Numbered from the stretch's first letter, positions 36,368 to 47,480 are shown. The stretch is 63,020 nt of DNA from Paraburkholderia elongata (GCF_013177735.1 NZ_WOEZ01000064.1:1-63020), one strand, 5' to 3'. Made by a program: numbers and translations. Notes: generated by a model not told the origin, from the letters alone.

Positions 36368-37068
36368 AGGGGATGGTGCAGTGCGTCGCGGTGCGTCTGG
36401 CGGTCACAGCGGCGTTGATGGCGAATGTGACGGCGTATGCGCAGGACAACCGCGTCGCGAAGTCGAACGATCCGGAGACGCAAAACGCGGTCGCCGATTA
36501 CAACGCCGGCAATATGGGCGCGGCGCTTGCTGAGTTCCGTAAAGCGGCGGAGCACGGCAGCCGGCTTGCCGAGTTCAATTACGCGATGATGCTGCTCAAC
36601 GGTGAAGGGACCAAAGCGAACGTCGACGAAGGCAAGAAGTGGCTGCGCAAAGCCGCCGATGCCAACATGTCGCACGCGCAGTACGTGTACGGCAAGATGT
36701 ACGACGACGGTGAGTTCGTCGGGCGTGATCCGGTCGAAGCGCATCGGTGGTTCCTGAAGGCCGCGCAGCAGGGGCACGTGCAGGCGGAACTCGCGCTGGC
36801 CAACCAGTTCCTCGATGGCCGCGGCACGACTCGCGATAACCAGCAGGCGTTCATCTGGTACAAGAAGGCCGCGCAAGGTGGCGACATGACTGCGCAGTAC
36901 GTGACCGGCTCGTTCTACGAACGCGGTGGCGATGGTGTCGACAAGAACCTGAACGTAGCGCGCGCGTATTATGCGGCAGCGGCGGCACAGGGCGATCCGG
37001 CGGCGAAGCTCAAGTATCAGCAACTGAGCGCGCAATTGCGGGATCAGAAGGAAGTGAAACCGCAGTAA
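36364..37068 (+). CDS. Periplasmic Sel1-like repeat (TPR) protein
   Basis: This 234-residue protein has a predicted signal peptide (MKGMVQCVAVRLAVTAALMA, cleavage after AYA). Four or five Sel1-type repeats follow (AEFNYAMMLLNGEG, AQYVYGKMYDDGEF, AELALANQFLDGRG, AQYVTGSFYERGG). Sel1 repeats form a protein-binding superhelix. I chose the ATG at 36364 because it overlaps the aldolase stop and begins a good signal peptide; the same frame is open 85 codons upstream inside the aldolase gene. Partners are unknown. A terminator follows. Confidence 0.88.
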   Translation: MKGMVQCVAVRLAVTAALMANVTAYAQDNRVAKSNDPETQNAVADYNAGNMGAALAEFRKAAEHGSRLAEFNYAMMLLNGEGTKANVDEGKKWLRKAADANMSHAQYVYGKMYDDGEFVGRDPVEAHRWFLKAAQQGHVQAELALANQFLDGRGTTRDNQQAFIWYKKAAQGGDMTAQYVTGSFYERGGDGVDKNLNVARAYYAAAAAQGDPAAKLKYQQLSAQLRDQKEVKPQ

Positions 37069-37086
37069 ATGAAGCCGCAGTCAATG

Positions 37087-37123
37087 AAAAAGGGGCGCTC
37101 CTGACGGTGCGCCCCTTTTGTTT
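37087..37123 (+). terminator. Rho-independent terminator after the Sel1 gene
   Basis: The stem AAAAGGGGCGC/GCGCCCCTTTT with a short loop is followed by TTTTGTTT, 18 bases after the stop. Confidence 0.9.
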
Positions 37124-37241
37124 ATTGGGCCAGCTGTGGTCTGCTTTGACTTCGCGTCATTTGGCTCGGCATCCCTCGCTTCTGCAGCCTTCGGCTCTGC
37201 GGTCTGCGCCTTGAGTTGTAAGCCCTAAGCTCCGCCCCGCT

Positions 37242-38390
37242 CTAACTCTGCATCAACCGCTTCTGCCGCGCGACGCTCATGATGAGGCCGATCGCGACCC
37301 CCAGCGTAGTGAGCGCGGTGCCGCCATAACTCATGAATGGCAACGGCACGCCCACCACCGGTAAGATCCCGCTCACCATGCCGATGTTGACGAACGCGTA
37401 GGTGAAGAACGCCATCGTCAGCGATCCGGCCAGCAGCCGCCCAAACAGCGTCGCCCCATTGGCCGCGATATACAGACCGCGCGCAATCAGCAGCATATAA
37501 AGCGTGAGCAGCACGATCCCGCCCGCCAGCCCGAACTCCTCGGAAAACACCGCGAAGATGAAGTCGGTGTGCTTCTCGGGGATGAACTCCAGATGCGCCT
37601 GGGTACCCTTGAGCCAGCCCTTGCCGAGCGGGCCGCCCGAGCCGATGGCAATCACCGCCTGGATCGTGTGGAAGCCCTTGCCAAGCGGATCGGACGTCGG
37701 ATCGAGCAGCGTACAGATACGGTGCTTCTGATAATCGTGCATGAGCGGCCACTGCACTTCCGGCTGACAGATCTTGTCCTGGAACGCCGCAATGGAGCCG
37801 ACCGCGATCACGCCGGCAATCAACACCGGCACGATCAGCTTGAAGCTCAGCCCCGCGAAGTAAATCACGAAGAAGCCGGCCGCGAACACCAGTACGGCGG
37901 TGCCGAGATCAGGCTGCTTCGCGATCAAACCGACCGGCACAATCAGGATCAGGAAGCCGACCAGAAAGTCGTACCAGCGCATCACACCTTCGCGGCGCTG
38001 GTAGTACCAGGCCAGCATCAGTGGTGTGGCGATCTTCAGAATCTCCGACGGCTGGATCACCACGCCGACGTTGATCCAGCGTTTGGCACCCTTGCGCGTG
38101 AGGCCGAACAGCGCTACCGCAACCAGTAACGCGATCCCGAACGTATAGAGCGGGACCGCGAAGCGCATCAGCGTGGTGGGCGGCACATTGGCCAGCGCCC
38201 ACATCAGTACGAACGTCAGCATGATGTTGCGCAGTTGGTCTTCCACCCGGCCGGGCATGTCCAGCGTCGCGCTGTATAGCGTGACGATGCCGACGCACAG
38301 CAGCAGAAACACGATCAGGGCGAGCGGCCGGTCAAAGCCCACGAACATCCGCTTGATGCGGTCGAGCCAGGCGCGCTTGTCGAATTGCAT
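37242..38390 (-). CDS. rodA: Peptidoglycan glycosyltransferase RodA (MrdB)
   Basis: This 382-residue SEDS-family inner-membrane polymerase has about ten helices and makes lateral-wall glycan with PBP2. The SEDS signature spans the C-terminal loop (TDFIFAVFSEEFGLAGG) and PFMSYGGTALTTLGVAIGL. The WINVG/QPSEILKI segment and the catalytic Asp region KQPDLGTA are present. I chose Met at 38390 (MQFDKRAWL), with GGAGAAAGGC before it; the frame remains open far upstream through the mrdA tail. It lies ten bases after mrdA, as the last gene of mreBCD-mrdA-rodA. Confidence 0.96.
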   Translation of the reverse strand: MQFDKRAWLDRIKRMFVGFDRPLALIVFLLLCVGIVTLYSATLDMPGRVEDQLRNIMLTFVLMWALANVPPTTLMRFAVPLYTFGIALLVAVALFGLTRKGAKRWINVGVVIQPSEILKIATPLMLAWYYQRREGVMRWYDFLVGFLILIVPVGLIAKQPDLGTAVLVFAAGFFVIYFAGLSFKLIVPVLIAGVIAVGSIAAFQDKICQPEVQWPLMHDYQKHRICTLLDPTSDPLGKGFHTIQAVIAIGSGGPLGKGWLKGTQAHLEFIPEKHTDFIFAVFSEEFGLAGGIVLLTLYMLLIARGLYIAANGATLFGRLLAGSLTMAFFTYAFVNIGMVSGILPVVGVPLPFMSYGGTALTTLGVAIGLIMSVARQKRLMQS

Positions 38391-38400
38391 GCCTTTCTCC

Positions 38401-40734
38401 TTACTCGTCGATGCCGCCGGAAACCGGCTGGCGTGGCGACGTAGGCTGAATGCTGTCATCCCGCGACGGGGCGGCGGCGGTCGGTACCGGCTCGCTGCTC
38501 GGGCGGGGTTTGTGCGGGGCGCCGGATTTACGCGGCGCCGGATTCTTTGTGGCGGCGGACGCGGATGCGGCGACGGCCGCCGACGCGCTGGATGCGGAAG
38601 CAGCAGTAGCCGGCGATGTCGCGGCCGCAGCCGCCGATGCAGCGGCTGTAGCCGATGCGGCCGCCGCCGCGGAAGCCGCCGCCGCGGCCGAAGCGGCGCC
38701 CGGCATCGGCAGTGCCGTGAAGCCCGCCGCGATCTTGACCGGCTGCGCCGCGTCCTGCGGCGTCGGTGCGTCACCCACTTCAGGCGCGGACGCATCCTGG
38801 GTCGCCGAGGCCGCTGCCGCGACCGCCGCCGCTTCTGCGCCGGGCTTGTTCTTGCCGACCAGGTAGTAATCGAGCACACGACGTGCGATCGGACCGGCCG
38901 ACTCCGCACCCCAGCCGCCGTTTTCGACGATCAGCGCGAGCGCGATCTTTGGCTGTTCGGCCGGCGCGAAGGCGATAAAGAGCGCATGGTCGCGCAGATG
39001 TTCGGCGATCGCGTGGCCTTTGTAGTTCGCGCCTTGCAGCGAGTAGACCTGCGCCGTACCTGTCTTGCCGGCCGCCTGATACGGTGCCCCGATGAACAGC
39101 TTCGACGCCGTGCCGTTCGTCACGACGCCTTCCATCGCGCGCTTGATGATGTCGATGTCCGATTGCTTCACGGCGATCTTGTCGCTCGGATCGCGCACGA
39201 CCGGGCGCGTATCTTTCGTAATCGGATTCTCGATGTCGCGCACGAGGTGCGGCTTCATCACGACACCGTTGTTCGCGAGCGTGGCCGTGGCGTGAGCGAG
39301 TTGCAGAATGGTGAACGAGTTATAGCCTTGGCCGATACCCAGACTGATTGTTTCGCCTTCATACCAGCGCTGCTGTTCGGGCTTGCGGTATGCCTTGCGC
39401 TTCCATTCCGTCGACGGCAGGATGCCGCGCGCTTCGCCCGATATGTCGATGCCGGTGATCTGGCCGAAGCCCCACGGCTTCATGAAGTTGGCGATGTTGT
39501 TGACGCCGAGATCGTGCGCAAGCATGTAGAAATACGTGTCGTTCGACACCACGATCGCGCGGTTCATGTCGACCCAGCCCTGGCCCGAGCGCACGTCGTT
39601 GCGGAACGTATGGCCGCCGAACGTGTACGAGCCCGGATCCTGGAAGCCCCAGCCGGGCGTGCGCTTATGCAGCGTCAGCGCGGCGAGCGCCATGAACGGC
39701 TTGTAGGTCGAGCCCGGCGGATAGGTGCCGTGCAGCGGGCGGTTCAGCAGCGGATGGTCGGGCGAATTGTTGAGCTCGTCCCAGGTCTGCTGATCGATGC
39801 CGTCAACAAACGAATTCGGATCGAAGCTCGGCGCCGACACGAACGCGAGTACGTCGCCGGTTGCCGGTTCGATCGCGACCAGCGCCCCGCGGCGGCCCGC
39901 GAACGCCTGCTCGGCGACCTGCTGCAGGCCGATGTCGATCGACAGTTCGAGGTTATTGCCGGGCGTTGCCTGGGTGCGCGACAGCGTGCGTACAGGCCGG
40001 CCACCGGCGGTTACTTCGACTTCCTCAAAACCAGTCTGGCCGTGCAGTTCCGTCTCGTAGCTCTGCTCGACGCCGATCTTGCCGATGTAGTCGGTGCCCT
40101 TGTAGTTGTTCGCGTCGAGGCGCGGATCGTAGTGGTCCGGATCGCTGTCGTTCTGATCGCTGGCGTCGTCGATGCGGTCCTGATCGCGCTGCGAAATCCG
40201 GCCGATGTAGCCGATCACGTGCGCCGCGGTCGGCCCGAGCGGGTATTGGCGGAACAGCCGTGCGCGCACTTCCACGCCCGGAAAGCGGAAGCGTTGCGCA
40301 GTGAAGCGCGCGACTTCGTCGTCGGTGAGGCGGGTGCGGATTGGCAGGCTTTCGAAATTCTTCGAATCTTCCTGCAGCTTCTTGAAGCGGCGGCGGTCGC
40401 GTGCGTCGATCGAAACCACGGTGGCCAGGTTGTCGATCACGTTTTCGAGCGTGTCGTTCAGCTTCGACGCCGTGATTTCGAGCGTATACGCCGAGTAGTT
40501 CTTGGCCAGCACCACCCCGTTACGGTCGGTGATGATGCCTCGGTTCGGCACGATCGGCGCGACCGAGATGCGGTTTTCGTCGGCTTGCAGCGAGTACTTG
40601 CTGTAGTGCCAGACCTGCAGGACCAGGAAACGGAAGCCGATCAGCCCGAAGCAGACGAACACGAACACGCCCGCCGCCGCGACGCGCAGGCGGAACTTCG
40701 AGAGCTGTTGCTGAGTGTCCTTGAATTCGGTCAT
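38401..40734 (-). CDS. mrdA: Penicillin-binding protein 2 (MrdA) with a long Ala/Ser/Pro-rich tail
   Basis: This class B transpeptidase of 777 residues cross-links peptidoglycan in the elongasome. One transmembrane helix (about 18-40) precedes the PBP dimerisation domain. The transpeptidase domain has PPGSTYKPFMAL (SxxK), SNDTYFYML (SxN-like, SND) and AGKTGTAQ (KTG). The core ends near YYLVGK, about residue 645. The last 130 residues are an Ala-Ser-Thr-Pro tail ending QPVSGGIDE, which has no counterpart in the 633-residue E. coli protein. I chose Met at 40734 (MTEFKDTQQ) over one four codons earlier. Confidence 0.95.
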   Translation of the reverse strand: MTEFKDTQQQLSKFRLRVAAAGVFVFVCFGLIGFRFLVLQVWHYSKYSLQADENRISVAPIVPNRGIITDRNGVVLAKNYSAYTLEITASKLNDTLENVIDNLATVVSIDARDRRRFKKLQEDSKNFESLPIRTRLTDDEVARFTAQRFRFPGVEVRARLFRQYPLGPTAAHVIGYIGRISQRDQDRIDDASDQNDSDPDHYDPRLDANNYKGTDYIGKIGVEQSYETELHGQTGFEEVEVTAGGRPVRTLSRTQATPGNNLELSIDIGLQQVAEQAFAGRRGALVAIEPATGDVLAFVSAPSFDPNSFVDGIDQQTWDELNNSPDHPLLNRPLHGTYPPGSTYKPFMALAALTLHKRTPGWGFQDPGSYTFGGHTFRNDVRSGQGWVDMNRAIVVSNDTYFYMLAHDLGVNNIANFMKPWGFGQITGIDISGEARGILPSTEWKRKAYRKPEQQRWYEGETISLGIGQGYNSFTILQLAHATATLANNGVVMKPHLVRDIENPITKDTRPVVRDPSDKIAVKQSDIDIIKRAMEGVVTNGTASKLFIGAPYQAAGKTGTAQVYSLQGANYKGHAIAEHLRDHALFIAFAPAEQPKIALALIVENGGWGAESAGPIARRVLDYYLVGKNKPGAEAAAVAAAASATQDASAPEVGDAPTPQDAAQPVKIAAGFTALPMPGAASAAAAASAAAAASATAAASAAAAATSPATAASASSASAAVAASASAATKNPAPRKSGAPHKPRPSSEPVPTAAAPSRDDSIQPTSPRQPVSGGIDE

Positions 40735-40875
40735 GCGATTCTGCAAAAGGCCGCGTGACGGCCATCATGAGTGTGCGCCCAAACCGGCCGGAACCGGGAG
40801 GCATGAACAGCGATGCGCGTCGAGCGGGCCGGGTACCGAGGTTCTATCGGAACGGCCGGCGTGCTCAATGCGTGA

Positions 40876-41388
40876 TTAAATCGGCCGCGTATCGTCCGGG
40901 TCGGCCGGGCGGCGCTGCGGCATCAGCAGCAGCACGCTGGCGACCGGCCACAGCGCGGCTTCGACGAAGCCGTCGATCAGGTAGCTCCAGCCCGGAAACG
41001 CCGCGCCCGTCAGCAGACGGATCACGAACGGCACCAGTTGCGCGACGACCAGGAGCGGCATCACCGCGAAGGTCTGCACGCCGAGTGACATCCACAGCAC
41101 CCGGCGATGGATCGTAATCGCGCCATACGACAACAACGTATACGCCAGCGCGTGCTCGCCGAGCAGGCTGGCGTTGTGCACGTCCATCAGCAAGCCGAGA
41201 AAGAACGCGATACCCATGCCGACTTTGCGCGGCTGGTGCACGTTCCAGAACAGCAGCACGAGCGCCACGAAGTCCGGCACGCCGGCGAGGCGCCCCCACG
41301 GCATCAGGTTCAGCAAGAACGCCGCAGCGAGGCTGAACGCGATGAAGTACGGATTGACCGGCTGCAGGATGTATTGCGGACGGTTCAT
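40876..41388 (-). CDS. mreD: Rod-shape-determining protein MreD
   Basis: This 170-residue inner-membrane protein has five or six helices. It matches MreD with PYFIAFSLAAAFLLNLMPWG, FWNVHQPRKVGMGIAFFLGL and LMDVHNASLLGEHALAY. MreD helps control MreC and the PBP2/RodA pair. It overlaps the mreC stop by four bases (ATGA) and is followed by mrdA after 141 bases. Confidence 0.93.
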   Translation of the reverse strand: MNRPQYILQPVNPYFIAFSLAAAFLLNLMPWGRLAGVPDFVALVLLFWNVHQPRKVGMGIAFFLGLLMDVHNASLLGEHALAYTLLSYGAITIHRRVLWMSLGVQTFAVMPLLVVAQLVPFVIRLLTGAAFPGWSYLIDGFVEAALWPVASVLLLMPQRRPADPDDTRPI

Positions 41389-42482
41389 GGCTGTGCCCCC
41401 GGCGTGGCTTGCGGCTTCGCGCTCTTGTCAGCGGCCGGTTTCTTTTCGGTAGCGGCTTTCTTCTCCGCGGCAGTGGCTTTGGCCGGCGGTTTTTCAGCGG
41501 GCTTGGCAGCAGCGGCCGGCTTTTCAGCAGGCTTCGCAGCGGATTTATCCGCCGCAGCCTTGCTGTCCGCGGGCTTGCCGCCCTTCTTCGCTTTCGCGTC
41601 CTTGGCGGCCGTGGCCGCATCGGGCTCTTCCGCCGGACGCGGCGGCACGTTGTTCAGATAGTGCAGCACCAGCAACTGACGCGCGCCGCGCACGGGCGCA
41701 ACCGGCAAGCAGATCACCCGCGCGAACGCCGTATCGGCCTGCTTGTCGACGCGCACGACCTTGGCGACCGGCAGCCCCGGCGGATAAACGCCGTCGAGCC
41801 CGCTGGTGACGAGTTCGTCGCCGGTTTGCACGTCGGCGCTGATCGGCACGAAGCGCAGATCGAGCGTATCGCCCTTCGGTGTGCCGTAAATCACGCTGCG
41901 CAAGCCGGTGCGCACGATCTGCACGGGCACTGCCTGGTCCTTGTCGGTGAGCAGCGTCACTTCGGCTTGCAGCGGGAACACCCGCGTCACCTGCCCGATC
42001 ACGCCGTCTTCGTTGACGACCGGCGAACCGCCCTGGACGCCTTGCTGGGCGCCGCGGCCGATTACGACCTTTTGCGTGAACGGATCGCGCGTGTCGTACT
42101 GGATTTCAGCAGGCAGCGATTGCGTGGTCGAGCGCTGCGAGAGTTGCAGCAGCGCGCGCAAATGGGTGTTTTCGGCAGCCAGTTCGGCGGCCGTATTGGC
42201 TTGCTGCGAGAGCTGAAGATCTTTGGCGCGCAGTTTGTCGTTCTCGCTGCGTAATGTGGCGCTGGTCACGGCGAGGTCGGCAGCGCCCATGAAGACGTCG
42301 CGCGGCACGAGGGCTGCGCGTTGCAACGGATAAAGACCCGCACCGAGCACGCCGCGAACGATTTCGAGCGTTTTGAAGCGTGCATCGGAGATCAACAGGG
42401 CGAGCGCCAGCACGACGAAAAACACCAGCCGTGCGAGGGCGGAAGGGCCTTGCTTGAACAGGGGCGGCGGACTGTATTCCAT
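41385..42482 (-). CDS. mreC: Rod-shape-determining protein MreC with Lys/Ala/Pro-rich C-terminus
   Basis: This 365-residue protein has one N-terminal transmembrane helix (LVFFVVLALALLISDA), a coiled coil around residues 70-115 and the two-barrel MreC core. The core includes VIGRGAQQGVQGGSPVVNEDGVIGQVTRV and GDELVTSGLDGVYPPGLPV. MreC activates PBP2. The core ends near residue 280, and the last 85 residues are almost only Lys, Ala, Pro and Glu (KPAEKPAAAAKPAEKPPAKA). The gene follows mreB after 150 bases that hold a strong hairpin. Confidence 0.94.
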   Translation of the reverse strand: MEYSPPPLFKQGPSALARLVFFVVLALALLISDARFKTLEIVRGVLGAGLYPLQRAALVPRDVFMGAADLAVTSATLRSENDKLRAKDLQLSQQANTAAELAAENTHLRALLQLSQRSTTQSLPAEIQYDTRDPFTQKVVIGRGAQQGVQGGSPVVNEDGVIGQVTRVFPLQAEVTLLTDKDQAVPVQIVRTGLRSVIYGTPKGDTLDLRFVPISADVQTGDELVTSGLDGVYPPGLPVAKVVRVDKQADTAFARVICLPVAPVRGARQLLVLHYLNNVPPRPAEEPDAATAAKDAKAKKGGKPADSKAAADKSAAKPAEKPAAAAKPAEKPPAKATAAEKKAATEKKPAADKSAKPQATPGAQP

Positions 42483-42569
42483 GGTCGCCGGGGGCGTGAG
42501 CGGTTGGGTGAGACGGCGGCGCGCGAGAGACGCGCGTTCAGCGCGCAGAGGCTGGCAGGCCCAGCCAAC

Positions 42570-42599
42570 GGCAAACCGGCCCGCAAGGGGCCGTTTGCC
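42570..42599 (-). other. Strong RNA hairpin between mreB and mreC
   Basis: GGCAAA-C-CGGCCC pairs with GGGCCGTTTGCC around a short GCAAG loop, with one bulged base. No T run follows on the minus strand. It is not a complete terminator, but it could slow transcription or protect the 3' end of mreB mRNA so that MreB is made in excess over MreC. Confidence 0.6.
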
Positions 42600-42632
42600 T
42601 GATCCGCGCTACTGACATGGAGACGGGCTCGC

Positions 42633-43676
<1,044 letters not shown>

Positions 43677-44055
43677 TCAAAATCCTGTCTCGCTTGGGGC
43701 CGGCCCTCGCAACGTATGCGCAGGGCGGCAGCGGAAAAATAACAGCTTCAACCGGGCGGATGCGGCGCCACAGGAACTTGAAGCTGCGAGGGAGTCTACC
43801 GGAGGCCGGAGCAAGGCCCAGTCAGAAAAATCCGAACTATCTTTGGGAATTGTTCAGAAAGGCCTTGGTAAGTCGGTCCGGGTTTGGGTCGAACGCGTAA
43901 TGATACCTTATAATTTTGGATGTTTTGAAGGAAACGGACGGCACTTTTTGCCGCCGCTGGCCCCTTTTCCGAGGTCTTCCTCCAGTGTCGTAACCCGCTG
44001 TCGCAGCATCGTTTTTCCCGCGCTGCGGCGGTCCACCACATTTTCCGGTGACTGC
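43677..44055. other. 379-base divergent regulatory region between mreB and gatC
   Basis: No gene is visible. A clear -10 TATAAT (43909-43914) faces gatC, but the -35 is weak (best TTGGGT at 19 bases). The mreB leader, with no sharp promoter I can defend, occupies the left part. Confidence 0.6.
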
Positions 44056-44355
44056 ATGGCTCTGACCCTGACCGATGTTAAACGCATCGCGCACCTCGCG
44101 CGGCTCGAACTGGCTGACGCCGACGCTGAGCACACGCTTGCCCAGCTCAACGATTTCTTCGGGCTCGTCGAGCAAATGCAGGCGGTCGATACCACCGGCA
44201 TCGCCCCGCTTGCCCATCCGATCGAGCAGATCGAAGACGTCGCACTGCGTCTGCGTGACGACGCAGTGACCGAAACGGTCGACCGTGAAGCTTTCCAGCG
44301 CCCGGCGCCGGCCGTCCAGGACGGCCTGTACCTCGTGCCGAAGGTGATCGAGTAA
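44056..44355 (+). CDS. gatC: Asp-tRNAAsn/Glu-tRNAGln amidotransferase subunit C
   Basis: This 99-residue protein begins [20 protein letters not shown], matching GatC, which wraps around GatA and links it to GatB. The acidic helix [12 protein letters not shown] and the tail [13 protein letters not shown] are typical. I chose ATG 44056; the frame is open upstream with no similarity. It is first in the gatC-gatA-gatB operon. Confidence 0.95.
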   Translation: MALTLTDVKRIAHLARLELADADAEHTLAQLNDFFGLVEQMQAVDTTGIAPLAHPIEQIEDVALRLRDDAVTETVDREAFQRPAPAVQDGLYLVPKVIE

Positions 44356-44398
44356 GTGATCGACCAAGACTCGCGAATCAAGCCCAGGATAAAACGCA

Positions 44399-45886
44399 AT
44401 GCATGAAAAAAGCTTGACCGAACTGCGCGCCGCACTGGCGGCCAAGGAATGCTCCGCAGTCGAACTGGCGCAGCTGTATCTGAAGCGGATCGACGCGGCC
44501 AATAGCCTGAACGCTTTCATTCAGGTCGACGCCGACCTGACGCTCGCGCAGGCGAAAGCGGCCGACGCGCTGCTTCACACCGGCCACGCCGGCCCGCTGG
44601 TCGGCCTGCCGATCGCGCACAAGGACGTGTTCGTCACCAAGGGCTGGCGCTCCACGGCCGGCTCGAAGATGCTGTCGAACTACGAAAGTCCGTTCGACGC
44701 GACGGTGGTCGCGCGTCTGCAGAACGCCGGCATGGTGTGCGTGGGCAAGACCAATATGGACGAGTTCGCGATGGGCTCGTCCAACGAGAATTCGTACTTT
44801 GGTCCCGTGCAGAATCCGTGGGATCGTAAGGCTGTGCCGGGCGGTTCGTCGGGTGGCTCGGCGGCCGCGGTCGCGGCGCGCCTCGCACCCGCTGCCACAG
44901 GCACGGATACGGGCGGCTCGATTCGTCAGCCGGCGTCGTTCTCCGGCATCACCGGCATCAAGCCGACATACGGCCGCGTGTCGCGTTACGGGATGATCGC
45001 GTTCGCGTCGTCGCTGGATCAGGGCGGCCCGATGGCCCAGACCGCTGTGGATTGCGCGACGCTGCTCAACGCCATGGCCGGTTTCGACGAGCGCGATTCG
45101 ACCAGCCTCACGCGCGACGATGAAGACTTCACGCGCTACATCGGCAAGACGTGGAAGGAAGGTGGCGCGGACAAACCGCTCGCCGGCCTGCGCATCGGCC
45201 TGCCGAAAGAGTATTTCGGCGCAGGCCTTGCCGACGACGTGCGCGCCTCGATCGACGCCGCCTTGAAGCAATACGAAGCGCTCGGCGCGACGCTGGTAGA
45301 AGTCTCGCTGCCGAAAACCGAGTTGTCGATCCCGGTGTACTACGTGATCGCACCGGCGGAAGCTTCGTCGAACCTGTCGCGTTTCGACGGCGTGCGCTTC
45401 GGCCATCGTGCCGCGGAATACCGCGATCTGCTCGACATGTACAAGAAATCGCGTGCAGAAGGCTTCGGTCCGGAAGTGAAGCGTCGTATTCTGGTAGGCG
45501 CCTATGTGCTGTCGCACGGCTATTACGACGCGTACTACCTGCAGGCGCAAAAGATCCGCCGCATCATCGCGCAAGACTTCCAGGAAGCGTTCAAGCAGTG
45601 CGACGTGATCATGGGACCGGTGGCGCCGTCGGTGGCGTGGGACCTCGGCGCGAAGGGCGACGATCCGGTGCAGATGTATCTGGCCGACATCTACACGCTG
45701 TCGGTGAGCCTCGCCGGCTTGCCGGGCATGAGCGTGCCGTGCGGCTTCGGCGCGGGCGCGAATGCGCAGCGTCCGGTGGGTCTGCAGATCATCGGCAACT
45801 ATTTCAATGAAGCCCGGATGCTGCAAGTAGCCGACGCGTTCCAGCGCGCGACCGATTGGCACCGTAAAGCACCGGCAGGAGTGTGA
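44399..45886 (+). CDS. gatA: Asp-tRNAAsn/Glu-tRNAGln amidotransferase subunit A
   Basis: This 495-residue amidase-signature enzyme releases ammonia from glutamine for tRNA-dependent transamidation. The Ser-cisSer-Lys triad lies in [13 protein letters not shown] (Lys) and [32 protein letters not shown] (the two serines). It works with GatB and GatC to correct Glu-tRNAGln and Asp-tRNAAsn. The gatB ATG begins five bases after its stop. Confidence 0.97.
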   Translation: MHEKSLTELRAALAAKECSAVELAQLYLKRIDAANSLNAFIQVDADLTLAQAKAADALLHTGHAGPLVGLPIAHKDVFVTKGWRSTAGSKMLSNYESPFDATVVARLQNAGMVCVGKTNMDEFAMGSSNENSYFGPVQNPWDRKAVPGGSSGGSAAAVAARLAPAATGTDTGGSIRQPASFSGITGIKPTYGRVSRYGMIAFASSLDQGGPMAQTAVDCATLLNAMAGFDERDSTSLTRDDEDFTRYIGKTWKEGGADKPLAGLRIGLPKEYFGAGLADDVRASIDAALKQYEALGATLVEVSLPKTELSIPVYYVIAPAEASSNLSRFDGVRFGHRAAEYRDLLDMYKKSRAEGFGPEVKRRILVGAYVLSHGYYDAYYLQAQKIRRIIAQDFQEAFKQCDVIMGPVAPSVAWDLGAKGDDPVQMYLADIYTLSVSLAGLPGMSVPCGFGAGANAQRPVGLQIIGNYFNEARMLQVADAFQRATDWHRKAPAGV

Positions 45887-45891
45887 GCACC

Positions 45892-47367
45892 ATGGCCAAG
45901 CAATGGGAAGTCGTGATCGGTCTGGAGACCCACGCGCAACTGTCGACCCAATCGAAGATTTTCTCGGGTGCCGCCACGCAATTCGGCGCTGCACCGAACA
46001 CGCAGGCCTGCCCCGTCGATCTGGCATTGCCGGGCTCGCTGCCGGTGATGAACCGCGGCGCCGTGGAGCGCGCGATTCAGTTCGGCCTCGCGATCGGCTC
46101 GACGATCGCACCGCGCAGCATCTTCGCGCGTAAGAATTATTTCTACCCCGATCTGCCGAAGGGCTATCAGATCAGCCAGTACGAAATCCCTGTCGTGCAA
46201 GGCGGTCAGGTGACGATTCAGGTCCCGGCTAACGAGAAGGCGGGCAAGGAAGCGTACGAGAAGGTCGTCAACCTGACGCGCGCTCACCTCGAAGAAGACG
46301 CGGGCAAGTCGCTGCACGAAGACTTCGCGGGCATGACCGGCATCGACCTGAATCGCGCCGGCACGCCGCTGCTCGAAATCGTCACGGAGCCGGAAATGCG
46401 CAGCGCGGCGGAAGCGGTCGCCTACGCCAAGACGCTGCACACACTGGTCACATGGCTCGGCATCTGCGACGGCAACATGCAGGAAGGCTCGTTCCGTTGC
46501 GACGCGAACGTGTCGGTGCGTCCGGTCGGTCAGGCGGAATTCGGCACGCGTGCCGAGATCAAGAACCTGAACTCGTTCCGCTTCCTCGAAGAAGCGATTC
46601 AGTACGAAGTGCGCCGTCAGATCGAATTGATCGAAGACGGCGGCACGGTGGTGCAGGAAACGCGTCTGTACGATCCGGACAAGCGCGAAACGCGTTCGAT
46701 GCGCAGCAAGGAAGACGCGCACGACTACCGCTATTTCCCCGATCCCGATCTGATGCCGCTCGTGATCGACGCGGCATGGGTCGAGCGCGTGAAGAGCGAA
46801 ATGCCGGAACTGCCGGTGGCGATTCAGCAGCGTTTCGTGTCGCAATACGGCCTCACGCCGTACGACGCCAACGTGCTGACGTCGAGCAAGGCCATGGCTG
46901 CGTACTACGAAGCGGTTGTCGTCAAGGTCGGCCCGGCGCAGGCGAAGGTCGCGGCTAACTGGCTGATGGGCGAAGTGTCGTCGCAACTGAATCGTGAAGA
47001 CTTGGACATCGCGGAGAGCCCGGTTTCGTCGGCGCAACTCGCGCTGTTGCTGCAACGTATCGCCGACGGCACGATCTCGAACAAGATCGCCAAGGAAATT
47101 TTCCTCGCGATCTGGGAAGAGAAGGCCACCGACGAAGCCGCTGCCGATCGCATCATCGAAGCGAAGGGTTTGAAGCAGATTTCGGACACCGGCGCGCTGG
47201 AAGCGATCATCGACGAAGTGCTCGCCGCGAACCCGAAGTCCGTTGAGGAATTCCGCGCCGGCAAGGAAAAGGCGTTCAACGCACTGATCGGGCAGGCGAT
47301 GAAAGCCACCAAGGGCAAGGCCAATCCGGCGCAGGTGAATGAACTGCTGAAGAAGAAGCTGTCCTGA
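45892..47367 (+). CDS. gatB: Asp-tRNAAsn/Glu-tRNAGln amidotransferase subunit B
   Basis: This 491-residue subunit has kinase and tRNA-recognition functions. It begins [13 protein letters not shown], with [15 protein letters not shown] and the zinc-region-like [19 protein letters not shown]. The C-terminal YqeY-like helical domain begins near residue 345. I chose ATG 45892, with AGGAG 11 bases before it; a GTG at 45883 would be too close to that site. It is the last gene of gatCAB, and a terminator lies at 47481-47515. Confidence 0.97.
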   Translation: MAKQWEVVIGLETHAQLSTQSKIFSGAATQFGAAPNTQACPVDLALPGSLPVMNRGAVERAIQFGLAIGSTIAPRSIFARKNYFYPDLPKGYQISQYEIPVVQGGQVTIQVPANEKAGKEAYEKVVNLTRAHLEEDAGKSLHEDFAGMTGIDLNRAGTPLLEIVTEPEMRSAAEAVAYAKTLHTLVTWLGICDGNMQEGSFRCDANVSVRPVGQAEFGTRAEIKNLNSFRFLEEAIQYEVRRQIELIEDGGTVVQETRLYDPDKRETRSMRSKEDAHDYRYFPDPDLMPLVIDAAWVERVKSEMPELPVAIQQRFVSQYGLTPYDANVLTSSKAMAAYYEAVVVKVGPAQAKVAANWLMGEVSSQLNREDLDIAESPVSSAQLALLLQRIADGTISNKIAKEIFLAIWEEKATDEAAADRIIEAKGLKQISDTGALEAIIDEVLAANPKSVEEFRAGKEKAFNALIGQAMKATKGKANPAQVNELLKKKLS

Positions 47368-47388
47368 ATGAACTTGGGTTGTGGCTGA

Positions 47389-47418
47389 GTTGAACCTCGG
47401 TTGAACCCCGGTTGAATG
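47389..47418 (+). repeat. Short tandem repeat, 11-base unit, after gatB
   Basis: Two near-exact copies of GTTGAACCTCG/GTTGAACCCCG are followed by a partial third (GTTGAATG) directly downstream of gatB. No function is evident. Confidence 0.5.
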
Positions 47419-47480
47419 TAGCGGCTGAAGCGCGAGCTTCGGTCACCGCGGGCTGTTGCCGGAAACGAAAGTGGGGCAAC

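Noticed and set aside
38173..40758. 861-residue open frame antisense to mrdA
   Set aside because: Arg/Val-rich shadow without domains; mrdA on the other strand has all PBP motifs.
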